Of a stretch of 64,000 nt of DNA, positions 7,825 through 15,623 are shown piece after piece. How positions within the stretch are numbered: position 1 is the first letter of the stretch; each line of letters opens with the position of its first letter. A program made the position numbers and the translations under genes. The stretch is from Scytonematopsis contorta HA4267-MV1 (GTDB taxonomy: Bacteria; Cyanobacteriota; Cyanobacteriia; Cyanobacteriales; Nostocaceae), in the NCBI GenBank assembly GCA_019359035.1, contig JAHHIC010000036.1, positions 124,001 through 188,000 on the forward strand, read 5' to 3'. The notes beneath the pieces are model-generated. The model saw only the letters and a program-made list of their open reading frames with translations. It searched no databases and was not told the DNA's origin.

Positions 7825-9291
7825 TTAGGATGTTGCGAGGTCGCGAAGATAATAAAATTTATCTTCTGTCCAATTATTTCCTTTTATTCTTCCTAGATAA
7901 CCTGTTAACGGAGAGGAAAGCTCTACTAATATTTCCTGCATTTGTTCTGGTGTTATTTTATTGGATGTGGCGAAGCTAAAGCTGTATGCTGCGTGCAGAG
8001 AATCTACGCTAGCTCTGCTGAATCCTGTATTTTCTAGGTATTTTTTGACAATTTGAATAATTTGCGCTCTGAGATTTATTTCTTCCTTAATTGTGTTTAT
8101 ATATTTTTGAATCTCTTCATCAGATTGTCCTGATTTCAGATGTTCTTTAAGTTTAAATAAATCGATTGCATTTCGATAAGTATTTTGTAGTTCTACTAGT
8201 TTTTCTAGTGTTTCGGGGTTAATTATTGCCATATTTTGTATTTTAGCTGCTTGTTTGAGTTGTTTTGTGGGTTCACCTGGTCCGATAATTAATTTTGCTG
8301 CTTGTTTAAATAGTTCTTGGCTTTGTAAACGTAAGGTTCCCAGATTTAATAATTGTACTGCGGTGTCGTTGGGTATTTTTTTTCCTGCTTTACATTCTGC
8401 TACGAGTGGATAGGGTTGGGAACAAAATACATCGACTCCACCAGCACCACCTTTGTGGAAATAATCTACTTGGAAACCTAAAAATTCTAAGCTTTTACGG
8501 ACGATGTTTTCAAAATCTGTTCCTGCTTGGTAGTTACTTTTTCCGTTGTCTTGTTCTTTGCTACGGTTACCTAAGGTTGATATTTGTTTTATCCAATCTG
8601 AGTCTTTTGCAGATTGATTTTTTATAGGTTTGTGGTTCCAACCTAGAAATACTTCTATTTCTTGTTGTAATTCTTTTGCTTTGGGGTTGGTTAAAGAAAG
8701 ATTTGCTAAATCTGTTTGTAATTCTTCTAGTTCTGGATTTAATGGAGGTTCTAAATTTTGTAGTTGTTTTTGTCGCTGCGTGAAGGTTTTATCCGTTAAA
8801 ATGGGGTTTGAGTTGGAAACTTTTATGGAATTAGGTAAACTAACAAATTTTCCTAATTTATTCTCAATATCTATATTATGTACAATTTTTTCGTGTAGAG
8901 TTAATTCGTACACACGTAGGAAACAAAGAAATATATATTGTTGTTGATGAAGCATGTTTTGTAATGCTTCTGATGTCCAAACTGTTAATTGAGATAAAAT
9001 ATCTAAAGGCTGAGTATCATCTAAAATTTTACAAAATTCACATTTAGCCCAAGCTTTTACTAAAACTTCTTCAGGATTAAGTTTATTTTCGATACTTTTC
9101 GTAAAGGATAAAAAATTTGAGCGATAATATTGCTCAACAGAAAATCTACATTCTGTTGGATAAAGACTAAATTTTAATCCAGGACGGATAAACATCCTAG
9201 GTAAAGCGACTACTGTACGACCCTGTATTAAAGCTTCAATATCAAGCTTGGGTAAACAAAGTCCTGTTTGAATAGAAAACAACTGATTCAT
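7825..9291 (-). CDS. DUF1802 domain fused to PD-(D/E)xK restriction-like nuclease
   Basis: 488 residues, third gene of the minus-strand operon. Residues about 10-140 match DUF1802 as I know it: LIQGRTVVALPR, GLKFSLYPTE, VKAWAKCEF, VWTSEAL and FLCFLRVYEL. Residues about 255-345 form a restriction-endonuclease core: GTDFENIVRKSLEFLGFQV (Glu261), GGAGGVDVF (Asp287) and VAECKAG (Glu299, Lys301), giving E...D...ExK. A helical linker (ELEELQTDL...) and a helical C-terminus follow. It starts 10 bases after the ATPase gene and so is probably translationally coupled. A role in DNA cleavage or defence is inferred; the natural target is unknown. Confidence 0.75.
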   Translation of the reverse strand: MNQLFSIQTGLCLPKLDIEALIQGRTVVALPRMFIRPGLKFSLYPTECRFSVEQYYRSNFLSFTKSIENKLNPEEVLVKAWAKCEFCKILDDTQPLDILSQLTVWTSEALQNMLHQQQYIFLCFLRVYELTLHEKIVHNIDIENKLGKFVSLPNSIKVSNSNPILTDKTFTQRQKQLQNLEPPLNPELEELQTDLANLSLTNPKAKELQQEIEVFLGWNHKPIKNQSAKDSDWIKQISTLGNRSKEQDNGKSNYQAGTDFENIVRKSLEFLGFQVDYFHKGGAGGVDVFCSQPYPLVAECKAGKKIPNDTAVQLLNLGTLRLQSQELFKQAAKLIIGPGEPTKQLKQAAKIQNMAIINPETLEKLVELQNTYRNAIDLFKLKEHLKSGQSDEEIQKYINTIKEEINLRAQIIQIVKKYLENTGFSRASVDSLHAAYSFSFATSNKITPEQMQEILVELSSPLTGYLGRIKGNNWTEDKFYYLRDLATS

Positions 9292-9301
9292 ATTGCTTTT
9301 A

Positions 9302-11170
9302 CTATAAGTTGATTTCTATTATTTCAGCTGCTTCAGATATGTTTTGAGGAATTGTCATTAGTAAATCATCATTTGTTAAATTTTCTGGCTCTTGACCAGA
9401 TGGGTCACTTAAAATATCACAGACAAGAGGATTATTAATTGCTAGATTATTTTGTTTAATATAATCTAAAATTTCTTGCTTCGTTAGTTCATAACTTTCA
9501 CAGTTATCATAAACATTTGAAATAGCCAGTAGAGGTTTAATATCTTCATATTTTAACTTTACCCATTCTCCACCTTGCTCTTTTAAAAGTTTTCTCAAAC
9601 ATTCTTGGGGAATTTTTGCTCCTTGATTAATGTTTTTTGAGCGTACTAGACAACCACGAGTTAAGTCAAATTTTTTATAATCTATCAGCCGCTTTAATGC
9701 TGCCCCGACATACTTACCTCCAGATTCCTGTATGACATCTACTCCTATTTTAATACTACCGTTATTACCTATGATTTTAAAATCTATATAGCCTTGGTCT
9801 GCTTTATTTGCTTTTATATCTTGAATATCTTCTATTTTAACTCCCTCTAATATCTCTCCTATTAGGCTAGAAAATCCTAAACGAAGAGCTTTAGAAATCG
9901 CTTTTTCATTATCTATAACTGAATCAATAGAAGCTGAAATATTTTCCAACTCATTTTGGTAACAGGTTTCTACCGGATGAATCGTAAGAATAGGTTTATC
10001 TGGAGGTACAAATTTTTCTGCACACCACTTTAAAACTGACCTAATAGTCGGTCTACTTTTACCGAGTTCTCTAAGCTTGCTTTCATCAAATGGATACAAA
10101 GGATGAGGTGGAATTTTTTGATGAGACTCGTAAAATTCTTTTAACCACTGACTAACAACCGCAACAACGTCATCAGAGTTTAGATTATTTAAAGCAATCG
10201 GTTGTCTGTCTGATTGTTCACTTACTAATCTATCAGTAACTGCTTCTGCTTGTGGTAAAGCTCTTATTTGTTCATTCCAAGTAGGACGATACATCGCTAA
10301 GAATAATACGCCTTTGTTCAAGCTATTAAATAAGTCTTTTGTTAAACTCGCGATAATTTGTGCTGGTGTGAAACCATTCTCAGAAACTTCCAAAATGTCT
10401 AATTCATCAAAACAAATAACTGGTACTTTATAATAGCTAATAATATCTAAAATTTGACGAACAGTTTTTAGAGCTTCTGTTTCCCTATCTTGTATTTTAA
10501 GATTTGGTAGCCCCATTTCTTCAGTTTGTGATTGGGTTAATTCCAATCCTGATAACCAATAATTTGCATAGTTTGTATGTATAGGAGATAGTGTCCATAG
10601 AATCGCTTTTAGCAAATAAGGATTAGTAATCTCTGGCTTTTTCTGTAAAACAGCTTCCGTTAATTTATCAATAGCTTTGTTAGAGTGCTTATTTAGCCAA
10701 GATGGGTAAATACTATTAATATATTGTTGCGGTGTATATTTCCATTGGCTTGTTTCGTTTATTAAAACAGTTGCAATTTCTTGCCATTGCATTACATTTT
10801 GGCTTCCAAAAACTCTTAAGCTAGAAGCTACAGATTGTAATAATTCATATTTAATATGATTTAAGTTTTCATAGTTGCTCATGTAAATAAATAAGGCTTT
10901 TTCTTCGGACTGTAACCTATGTCTAATCCGACTAATAATATGGCTTTTACCCCCACCTTTTTCTGCTGTAATTGTTATTCCCACAGTTTCACGCTCTCCT
11001 TTACTAACTTTTTCCACTGCATCGAAAACGGCATTGGAAGCATGAGCATTTATTGATGGGACATCAGGAAAGCTTTTTCCCCATATTTGGGGTGGACGAA
11101 CAACAATATGCCCAGCAAATGGGTTTTTATTTCTAATTATTTCATCAATATCAGAAGTCGTAGGGTTCAT
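9302..11170 (-). CDS. P-loop ATPase (ORC/AAA-like)
   Basis: 622 residues, middle gene of the operon. After a 30-residue lead with RPPQIWG there is Walker A AEKGGGKS (residues 69-76) and Walker B VICFDELD (251-258), then FLAMYRPTWNEQI as a sensor-1-like strand and a helical lid plus TIRSVLKWCAEKF winged-helix-like segment near 385-400. FDELD and the domain order recall ORC/Cdc6 and other STAND/AAA ATPases that load proteins onto DNA. The C-terminal third (KIGVDVIQESGGKYVGAALKR) has an alpha/beta pattern that could be a degenerate nuclease fold, but this is speculative. It is sandwiched between the winged-helix gene (46-base gap) and the nuclease gene (10-base gap). Confidence 0.72.
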   Translation of the reverse strand: MNPTTSDIDEIIRNKNPFAGHIVVRPPQIWGKSFPDVPSINAHASNAVFDAVEKVSKGERETVGITITAEKGGGKSHIISRIRHRLQSEEKALFIYMSNYENLNHIKYELLQSVASSLRVFGSQNVMQWQEIATVLINETSQWKYTPQQYINSIYPSWLNKHSNKAIDKLTEAVLQKKPEITNPYLLKAILWTLSPIHTNYANYWLSGLELTQSQTEEMGLPNLKIQDRETEALKTVRQILDIISYYKVPVICFDELDILEVSENGFTPAQIIASLTKDLFNSLNKGVLFLAMYRPTWNEQIRALPQAEAVTDRLVSEQSDRQPIALNNLNSDDVVAVVSQWLKEFYESHQKIPPHPLYPFDESKLRELGKSRPTIRSVLKWCAEKFVPPDKPILTIHPVETCYQNELENISASIDSVIDNEKAISKALRLGFSSLIGEILEGVKIEDIQDIKANKADQGYIDFKIIGNNGSIKIGVDVIQESGGKYVGAALKRLIDYKKFDLTRGCLVRSKNINQGAKIPQECLRKLLKEQGGEWVKLKYEDIKPLLAISNVYDNCESYELTKQEILDYIKQNNLAINNPLVCDILSDPSGQEPENLTNDDLLMTIPQNISEAAEIIEINL

Positions 11171-11216
11171 AATTTTATAAAGTTAATGAGTGAGGAGTGG
11201 ATAGCTATCCAAAAAT

Positions 11217-11903
11217 TTATTTCAGACGTGAAGCATAGCAACGCAATCCATCAAGTTCTGTAGTTACAGAATCCTCAATTTTGTCAGGAGCACTGTCTTC
11301 TACGCTCCCTCCTTGCAATTGCAAAATATCATCGGCTTGCATTTCTAATAACCACTCATTAAAATATTCGCGACTAAGCTGTTTGCCTATTTCCCTTCGT
11401 ATCCGATAAATAGGTACCAAGTTATCCATATTGTGCTCACTGTTAAGTCTGTCGTACACTTCCAGGGCCACTTTTTGGAACTCGTCATAAGATTTAATCG
11501 CTTTATCTAAGTTTGTTCCGTTGGCTGATGCTTTACTAACAGTAACAGCACCACCCATCTGACTTATCCATTTCAGCAATGCATTTGCAGCCCAAGTACC
11601 AATAATAGTCCCTTCAAATTTGAAGTCAGGATTTTTCAAACCCTCCCCCAGCACCTCTAAAGCGTTGGGAGTAACAAGGGAATATCCTTTCTTGGAAATG
11701 ATAATCAGCCCTTGTTTATCCAAGTCGTCAAAAATACCTTGATAATTCCCTATCTTTTTACCCTTACCAACGATACGTCTCGTTATTTTACCCTTCTGCA
11801 CTTCCTGCTCTGCTCCGCCTAAATCCCACAAAGCCAGAAGCAAGCGAGTTTTATCTTGAGCTTGCATACTTTTTACACCTGTAATATTTGATGCCATAGT
11901 CAA
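11217..11903 (-). CDS. Winged-helix domain protein, first gene of the ATPase-nuclease operon
   Basis: 228 residues. Residues about 15-75 look like a winged helix (RLLLALWDLGG, IFDDLDKQGLIIISKKGYSLVTPNALEVL). A second such domain near 165-215 (VPIYRIRREIGKQLSREYFNEWLLEMQADDILQLQGG) has the helix-turn-helix-wing rhythm seen in accessory proteins of ATPase-based DNA systems. The middle (GTWAANALLKWISQMGG, KSYDEFQKVALEVYDRL) is helical. It could bind DNA as a regulator or as a recognition subunit. ATG at 11903 is used; Met5 and Met13 are alternatives. No named family is recognised. Confidence 0.65.
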   Translation of the reverse strand: MTMASNITGVKSMQAQDKTRLLLALWDLGGAEQEVQKGKITRRIVGKGKKIGNYQGIFDDLDKQGLIIISKKGYSLVTPNALEVLGEGLKNPDFKFEGTIIGTWAANALLKWISQMGGAVTVSKASANGTNLDKAIKSYDEFQKVALEVYDRLNSEHNMDNLVPIYRIRREIGKQLSREYFNEWLLEMQADDILQLQGGSVEDSAPDKIEDSVTTELDGLRCYASRLK

Positions 11904-12044
11904 TGTTTATTTTGACACCTTAAAACATTTTAATGAAAATATTTTGCATACTCCAACGTAAATATCCGGATAATTCTTATTAAAACCATAGGCAACAAGC
12001 GAATAATTTTGCTTTCTTTTTGGCTAAAAATCACCCAAAGAAAT

Positions 12045-12099
12045 TCTCCCCAGTACCCCCATCTCCCCCACTCCTCACTCCGCACTCCCCACTCCCCAA
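12045..12099. repeat. Short tandem repeat tract (CCCCACT type)
   Basis: Degenerate heptamer copies in the divergent spacer upstream of the winged-helix gene. Confidence 0.8.
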
Positions 12100-12265
12100 A
12101 TCTTGCGGATGAAAAAATTTCCCTCAAAGGTTGGATGAAATAGTTGAAGAATACCATCAATATTGCAATAAAGCAGTGCCCCAAACACTGTTGCCTAAAT
12201 AAAGTGCAAATACCAAAATTCATTAGACATCTCCGGAAATTAATTATGCGTCAGTCCAAACCTTT

Positions 12266-12293
12266 GTAGAGACCGAATTAATACGGTCTCTAC
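12266..12293. repeat. 28-bp palindromic repeat, copy 2
   Basis: Arms GTAGAGACCG/CGGTCTCTAC with core AATTAATA. The G-to-C change in one arm is matched by the complementary change in the other. Confidence 0.85.
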
Positions 12294-12355
12294 ATTCGTG
12301 GACAGAGATGTCTATTAACAAACTACTTAGATATTGCAGGGTGGTAAGTAAATAA

Positions 12356-12850
12356 ATGAACGCCATATATCCAAAGGGGAAAAAAGCTACAGGAACGATA
12401 GCAGTATTTCTTTCAACATTGCTAACATTACCCCTTCTAAACGCTTGCGGTTCAGATAACCGAGCGGAAGCACCCAGGCCAATTGACAACACAACTGGCA
12501 GAAATGTTAATTATCCACAAGATACAAACCGACCTCAACAAAAGCCAGGGCTTTCTAACAGAAACAAAGTTCTGATTACCCTAGCAGGAGCAGCAGCACT
12601 TTATTATCTTTACAATCAGCGAAAAAATGCTGAAGGAAAAGGTCCAGAGGGCAAATACTACCTGTCTAAAAACGGTCGTGTTTACTACCGTGATGCTCAA
12701 GGTCGTCCTGTTTGGGTAACACCACCCTCAGGGGGTATTCGTGTCCCAGAATCCGAAGCAGGTCGCTATAGAGATTTTCAAGGTTATAACGGACGCTCTG
12801 ATGGTCGTGACTTAAGAGACATTGCACCGAGGGAAGCTCCAGCGTTCTAA
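12356..12850 (+). CDS. Putative lipoprotein
   Basis: 164 residues. A basic N-terminus, a hydrophobic stretch and the lipobox LLNAC (Cys near residue 31) indicate a lipoprotein signal peptide processed after Lgt acylation. After a Pro/Gln-rich linker there is a second hydrophobic segment (VLITLAGAAALYYLY), then a small Gly/Tyr-rich domain (GKYYLSKNGRVYYRDAQGRPVWVTPP) and an Arg/Asp tail. Short Y-Y-x-x-D-x-x-G-R-P repeats of this kind suggest a surface-exposed module. The function is unknown. The repeat-protein gene follows 90 bases later on the same strand. Confidence 0.7.
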   Translation: MNAIYPKGKKATGTIAVFLSTLLTLPLLNACGSDNRAEAPRPIDNTTGRNVNYPQDTNRPQQKPGLSNRNKVLITLAGAAALYYLYNQRKNAEGKGPEGKYYLSKNGRVYYRDAQGRPVWVTPPSGGIRVPESEAGRYRDFQGYNGRSDGRDLRDIAPREAPAF

Positions 12851-12940
12851 GTAAAAAATCTTTCGTGTGAATTGTGGGGAGATTGCTTAAAAGGAACTTA
12901 AAAATACATCAAAACAAATCAATAATTCAGGAGAAAAGTC

Positions 12941-13471
12941 ATGGTACAAGAGTTTTTTAGAAAAGCCAAGAATTTTTTCAATGGTTCCGAAGAGGAAGAG
13001 CGCGATATTCGTCCAGCATCAGAAGACCCATATGGCGACCCCGGAGACCAACAGTACCACGGTGATGTCCGTCCAGCATCAGAAGACCCATACGGAGACC
13101 CCGCAGGTCAAGGATATTACGCAGATGCCCGTCCAGCATCAGAAGACCCCTATGGCGACCCAGCAGACCAAGGGTATTATGCAGATGCCCGTCCAGCATC
13201 AGAAGACCCGTACGGCGACCCAGCAGACCAAGGGTATTACGCAGATGCTCGTCCAGCATCCCAAGACCCGTACGGCGACCCAGCAGACCAAGGGTATTAC
13301 AACGATATGACACCAGCAAATCAAGACCCCTACGGAGACCCTGGACGTTATAGCGAGCAGTACAGCAACGATACTCGCTCAGCATCAGAAGACCCATACG
13401 GCGACCCAGGCGACAGCTATGAGTATGAAGACGAAGATGGTCGTCGTCGCCGTCGCAGAGAGCGAGATTAG
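12941..13471 (+). CDS. Acidic tandem-repeat protein (RPASEDPYGDP repeats)
   Basis: 176 residues. A short basic-amphipathic N-terminus (MVQEFFRKAKNFFNGSEEEE) is followed by seven copies of a 20-residue unit built on RPASEDPYGDP plus a Tyr/Gly/Asp spacer, then an acidic patch and a poly-Arg tail (GRRRRRRERD). No signal peptide or hydrophobic segment is present. The repeats are near-identical in DNA with a 60-base period, and the last two are degenerate, as expected when central copies are homogenised by slippage or recombination. The good ribosome-binding site AGGAGA precedes the ATG. It is likely intrinsically disordered; function unknown. Confidence 0.72.
   Translation: MVQEFFRKAKNFFNGSEEEERDIRPASEDPYGDPGDQQYHGDVRPASEDPYGDPAGQGYYADARPASEDPYGDPADQGYYADARPASEDPYGDPADQGYYADARPASQDPYGDPADQGYYNDMTPANQDPYGDPGRYSEQYSNDTRSASEDPYGDPGDSYEYEDEDGRRRRRRERD
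13012..13420 (+). repeat. 60-bp coding tandem repeat, seven units
   Basis: Units begin CGTCCAGCATCAGAAGACCC. Units 3-5 are nearly identical and differ mainly at third codon positions; the outer ones are diverged. Confidence 0.9.
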
Positions 13472-13477
13472 CCTTAC

Positions 13478-13505
13478 GTGGAGACGTTACATGTAACGTC
13501 TCTAC
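13478..13505. repeat. 28-bp palindromic repeat, copy 3
   Basis: Core TTACATGTAA. Its first arm reads GTGGAGACG, one mismatch from the consensus. It lies between the convergent repeat-protein and ndhO genes, where it could fold as a shared terminator stem. Confidence 0.85.
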
Positions 13506-13519
13506 ATCATCTGTGTATA

Positions 13520-13735
13520 TTATTTAAACTCTTCAAGCTGGTCAGCACGCAACCACATATTAGGGGTAGGAACCTTTCCAAACTTAACAAGCACATAATC
13601 ACCTTTCATATCTACAACTTCCCCCTTACTTTCAAAAATGTAAGAAGGAAAGCGGGTATCACTTGCTTGCGCTTCCAGACTGTTCTCCAGCTTTTCGCGA
13701 ACAGCGCGAACCATATCTCCTTTTTTGACAGCCAT
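13520..13735 (-). CDS. ndhO: NAD(P)H-quinone oxidoreductase subunit O
   Basis: 71 residues, the full length of NdhO, a small stromal-side subunit specific to cyanobacterial and plant NDH-1 that drives cyclic electron flow and respiration at the thylakoid. [46 protein letters not shown] and [15 protein letters not shown] are all conserved. It is a lone gene, far from the ndhF-ndhD cluster at the window's right end, as usual in cyanobacteria. Confidence 0.95.
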   Translation of the reverse strand: MAVKKGDMVRAVREKLENSLEAQASDTRFPSYIFESKGEVVDMKGDYVLVKFGKVPTPNMWLRADQLEEFK

Positions 13736-13825
13736 AAATTATTTCTTTGCCTTAACGGTAGTTTCTTAAAGGATTGTAGCTTGCGAGCGCAAAAATTTAT
13801 TCCCACACAACAAAGAGTTTTTCCC

Positions 13826-13862
13826 CCCTTCCCTGCTAGGGAAGGGGGGTAGGGGGGTTAGG
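13826..13862. repeat. GC-rich hairpin repeat
   Basis: CCCCCTTCCC/GGGAAGGGGG stem with a GGGGGGTTAGGTCTCTT tail between mutM and ndhO. The same tail follows a related hairpin at about 19236-19279. Confidence 0.8.
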
Positions 13863-13867
13863 TCTCT

Positions 13868-14749
13868 TCAACGCTGACAAATCACACAAAAGTGACTAGA
13901 ACGCCCACCTAACTTAATACGCTGAATATTAGTACCGCAAACTTTACAAGGTTCACCATCGCGGTTATACACCCACGCGACGCTCCCATAGTTTCCATTA
14001 ACACCTGATACACTGAGGAAATTACTAAAAGTAGTACCCCCTGCCTCAATGCTATTTTCTAGAACCTTAATAATACTGGAACGCAGAATCTCAATCTGTT
14101 TACGCTGCAAATCGACACACAGCGTATCAGGTAATATATGGCTCAAAAACAAAGCTTCATCAGCGTAGATATTACCAAGCCCAGCAACTACCGACTGGTC
14201 AAGAAGCGCAGTTTTAATTGGACGACGGCGATTTTTTAACTTATCTACCAAATAATCAACCGTGAACTCTGGTGAGAAAGGGTCAACAGCCAATTTAGCC
14301 AAGCCAGTAATGACACTTTCAACTGCAACACTTGGCGGAACCCACCACATTAAACCAAAAGTTCGTTGGTCAACAAAACGTAACTCTTTGTCATTAGCAA
14401 AAAATAATCTCACCCGCGTATGCTTGTGCAAAGGTTCATTGCGATTTAACCACAAAAGTTGTCCAGTCATTCGCAAATGAACACCCAGGTGGGAAGGGGA
14501 GTGGGGAGTAGGGAGTGGGGAGTGGGGAATTGGGGAATTGGGAGTGGGTTTAAGCTCGGCTATTAGATATTTTCCTAAGCGAAGCCATCGACAGATATAA
14601 CACCCTTTAATGCCAGCGAGAAATTCATCAACAGAAAACGGGTGGGCGATGGTGCGATGAAGCAGAACATCTCCACCCGTAATTTCTTGGTTGAGGGTTA
14701 ACTGATTTAAACCCCGCCGGACTGTTTCGACTTCAGGCAGTTCAGGCAT
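13868..14749 (-). CDS. mutM: Formamidopyrimidine-DNA glycosylase
   Basis: Base-excision repair enzyme that removes 8-oxoguanine and ring-opened purines and then nicks the backbone. It begins MPELPEVETVRRGL, so the catalytic Pro2 and Glu3 are intact. GKYLIAEL and HLGVHLRMTGQLL follow, then the helix-two-turn-helix region (LDQSVVAGLGNIYADEALF) and the C-terminal zinc finger (CKVCG...FCVICQR). At 293 residues it is about 20 longer than usual because residues about 68-87 (PTPNSPIPHSPLP...) are translated from a GGGGAGT-type repeat tract. The insertion sits in a surface loop between two strands, so the enzyme is probably active. Confidence 0.95.
   Translation of the reverse strand: MPELPEVETVRRGLNQLTLNQEITGGDVLLHRTIAHPFSVDEFLAGIKGCYICRWLRLGKYLIAELKPTPNSPIPHSPLPTPHSPSHLGVHLRMTGQLLWLNRNEPLHKHTRVRLFFANDKELRFVDQRTFGLMWWVPPSVAVESVITGLAKLAVDPFSPEFTVDYLVDKLKNRRRPIKTALLDQSVVAGLGNIYADEALFLSHILPDTLCVDLQRKQIEILRSSIIKVLENSIEAGGTTFSNFLSVSGVNGNYGSVAWVYNRDGEPCKVCGTNIQRIKLGGRSSHFCVICQR
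14489..14549. repeat. Short tandem repeats inside mutM
   Basis: GGGGAGT-type copies inserted in frame. Read on the mutM strand they encode Pro-Thr-Pro-His-Ser units. Confidence 0.9.
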
Positions 14750-14790
14750 CCAAGTTAATTAATCTACGTAAAGTAAGGTTATCTCAACAT

Positions 14791-14820
14791 CTTGTGGGGT
14801 GGGCATCCCTGCCCGCCCGA
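14791..14820. repeat. Dispersed GTGGGGTGGGCATCC...GCCCGCCC repeat
   Basis: Imperfect palindrome with GGGTGGGCA and TGCCCGCCC arms. Relatives occur at 22128-22192, 32613-32684, 40329-40470 and 47045-47070. Confidence 0.8.
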
Positions 14821-15040
14821 TGACTGTGTTGCTTGCCCAATGATTGTGCTAGTTGCTCAATGATTGTGTTGCTTGCCCAATGATTGTGCTAGTTGCCCAA
14901 TGATTGTGCTAGTTGCCCAATGATTGTGTTGCTTGCCCAATGATTGTGCTCGGTTACCCAATGATTGTGCTAGTTGCCCAATGATTGTGCTCGGTTGCCC
15001 GATGATTGTGCTCGGTTGCCCGATGATTGTGCTCGATAGC
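14820..15040. repeat. Minisatellite, about 10 units of 20-21 bp
   Basis: Units of the form TGATTGTGCTAGTTGCCCAA, in three variants (TTGCTTG, CTAGTTG, CTCGGTTG). There are no spacers, so it is not a CRISPR array. It lies between mutM and psaE; reading frames through it are artefacts. Confidence 0.92.
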
Positions 15041-15088
15041 ACTTCGCCCACTTAAAATCCGCTGTATAGCTATTGTAGCTAGCGAATC

Positions 15089-15304
15089 TTAGGCTTTTTT
15101 AGCCTTAGCCTTAGGTGCTTCAACCTCAAGTAACTCATCTTCAGCAAAGTTATTGGTGTTGATACCAGAGTAGTTAACCTTATCAAAACGCACGATTACC
15201 GAGTACTTGATACCGCTTTGGTCAATGGACGCAACAGTACCAAGGTCTTGATACCAGTAGGACTCAGGACGAAGAATCCGAACTTTAGAACCACGTTGAA
15301 CCAT
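15089..15304 (-). CDS. psaE: Photosystem I reaction centre subunit IV (PsaE)
   Basis: 71-residue stromal subunit with an SH3-like barrel that helps ferredoxin docking and cyclic electron flow at photosystem [29 protein letters not shown] and [26 protein letters not shown] are textbook PsaE. The C-terminus ends in an Ala/Lys-rich tail (APKAKAKKA), common in cyanobacterial PsaE. It is monocistronic; the 319-base upstream spacer must contain a strong light-regulated promoter, though I could not assign its boxes. Confidence 0.97.
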   Translation of the reverse strand: MVQRGSKVRILRPESYWYQDLGTVASIDQSGIKYSVIVRFDKVNYSGINTNNFAEDELLEVEAPKAKAKKA

Positions 15305-15623
15305 AAGTTTGTTCCTTTTGGTTGTTAATCGCCAGATGTATTAGGCCGAATTTTCTTCACTCTACAACTTGAAGGTGTCCGACAGAAGCTTTGTTAAGTT
15401 ATTTATCGAAGTCTGAGGGAAAAAGGAAGAAGGGAGAAGCTTCCTTAATTTTTACACGAGTATCCCGGTTTACTTGATTTTTCCCAGAATGATGCAATAT
15501 GTAGTAGTAGATAATCTGACTTCAACTACTGTGTTCCCTTATTCAAGAATTGCTACAACACCCTTGACAATATCTGGAATATGGAATAACTTCTATTTCT
15601 TGAAAGTTTACTCTGGTGAAAGT
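15305..15623. other. psaE upstream spacer
   Basis: AT-rich, with no gene or obvious repeat. It presumably carries the psaE promoter and leader on the minus strand; no specific element could be assigned. Confidence 0.4.

Larger units (their letters stand above)
11904..12355. other. Divergent intergenic region, mostly repeats
   Basis: Separates the minus-strand nuclease operon from the plus-strand lipoprotein gene, so it must hold both promoters. It contains GGGGAGT-type repeats at 12045-12099 and palindrome copy 2 at 12266-12293. An apparent minus-strand reading frame here is repeat-derived. Confidence 0.6.

Noticed and set aside
11930-12223. 97-codon minus-strand gene upstream of the winged-helix gene
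   Set aside because: Its centre (GEWGVRSEEWGRWG) is a translated tandem repeat and the rest is not protein-like.
12978-13397. Antisense and shifted-frame proteins over the 60-bp coding repeat
   Set aside because: Shadows of the acidic repeat gene, whose own frame has the ribosome-binding site and third-position variation.
14820-15051. CRISPR-like array
   Set aside because: Units are contiguous with no unique spacers; a minisatellite.
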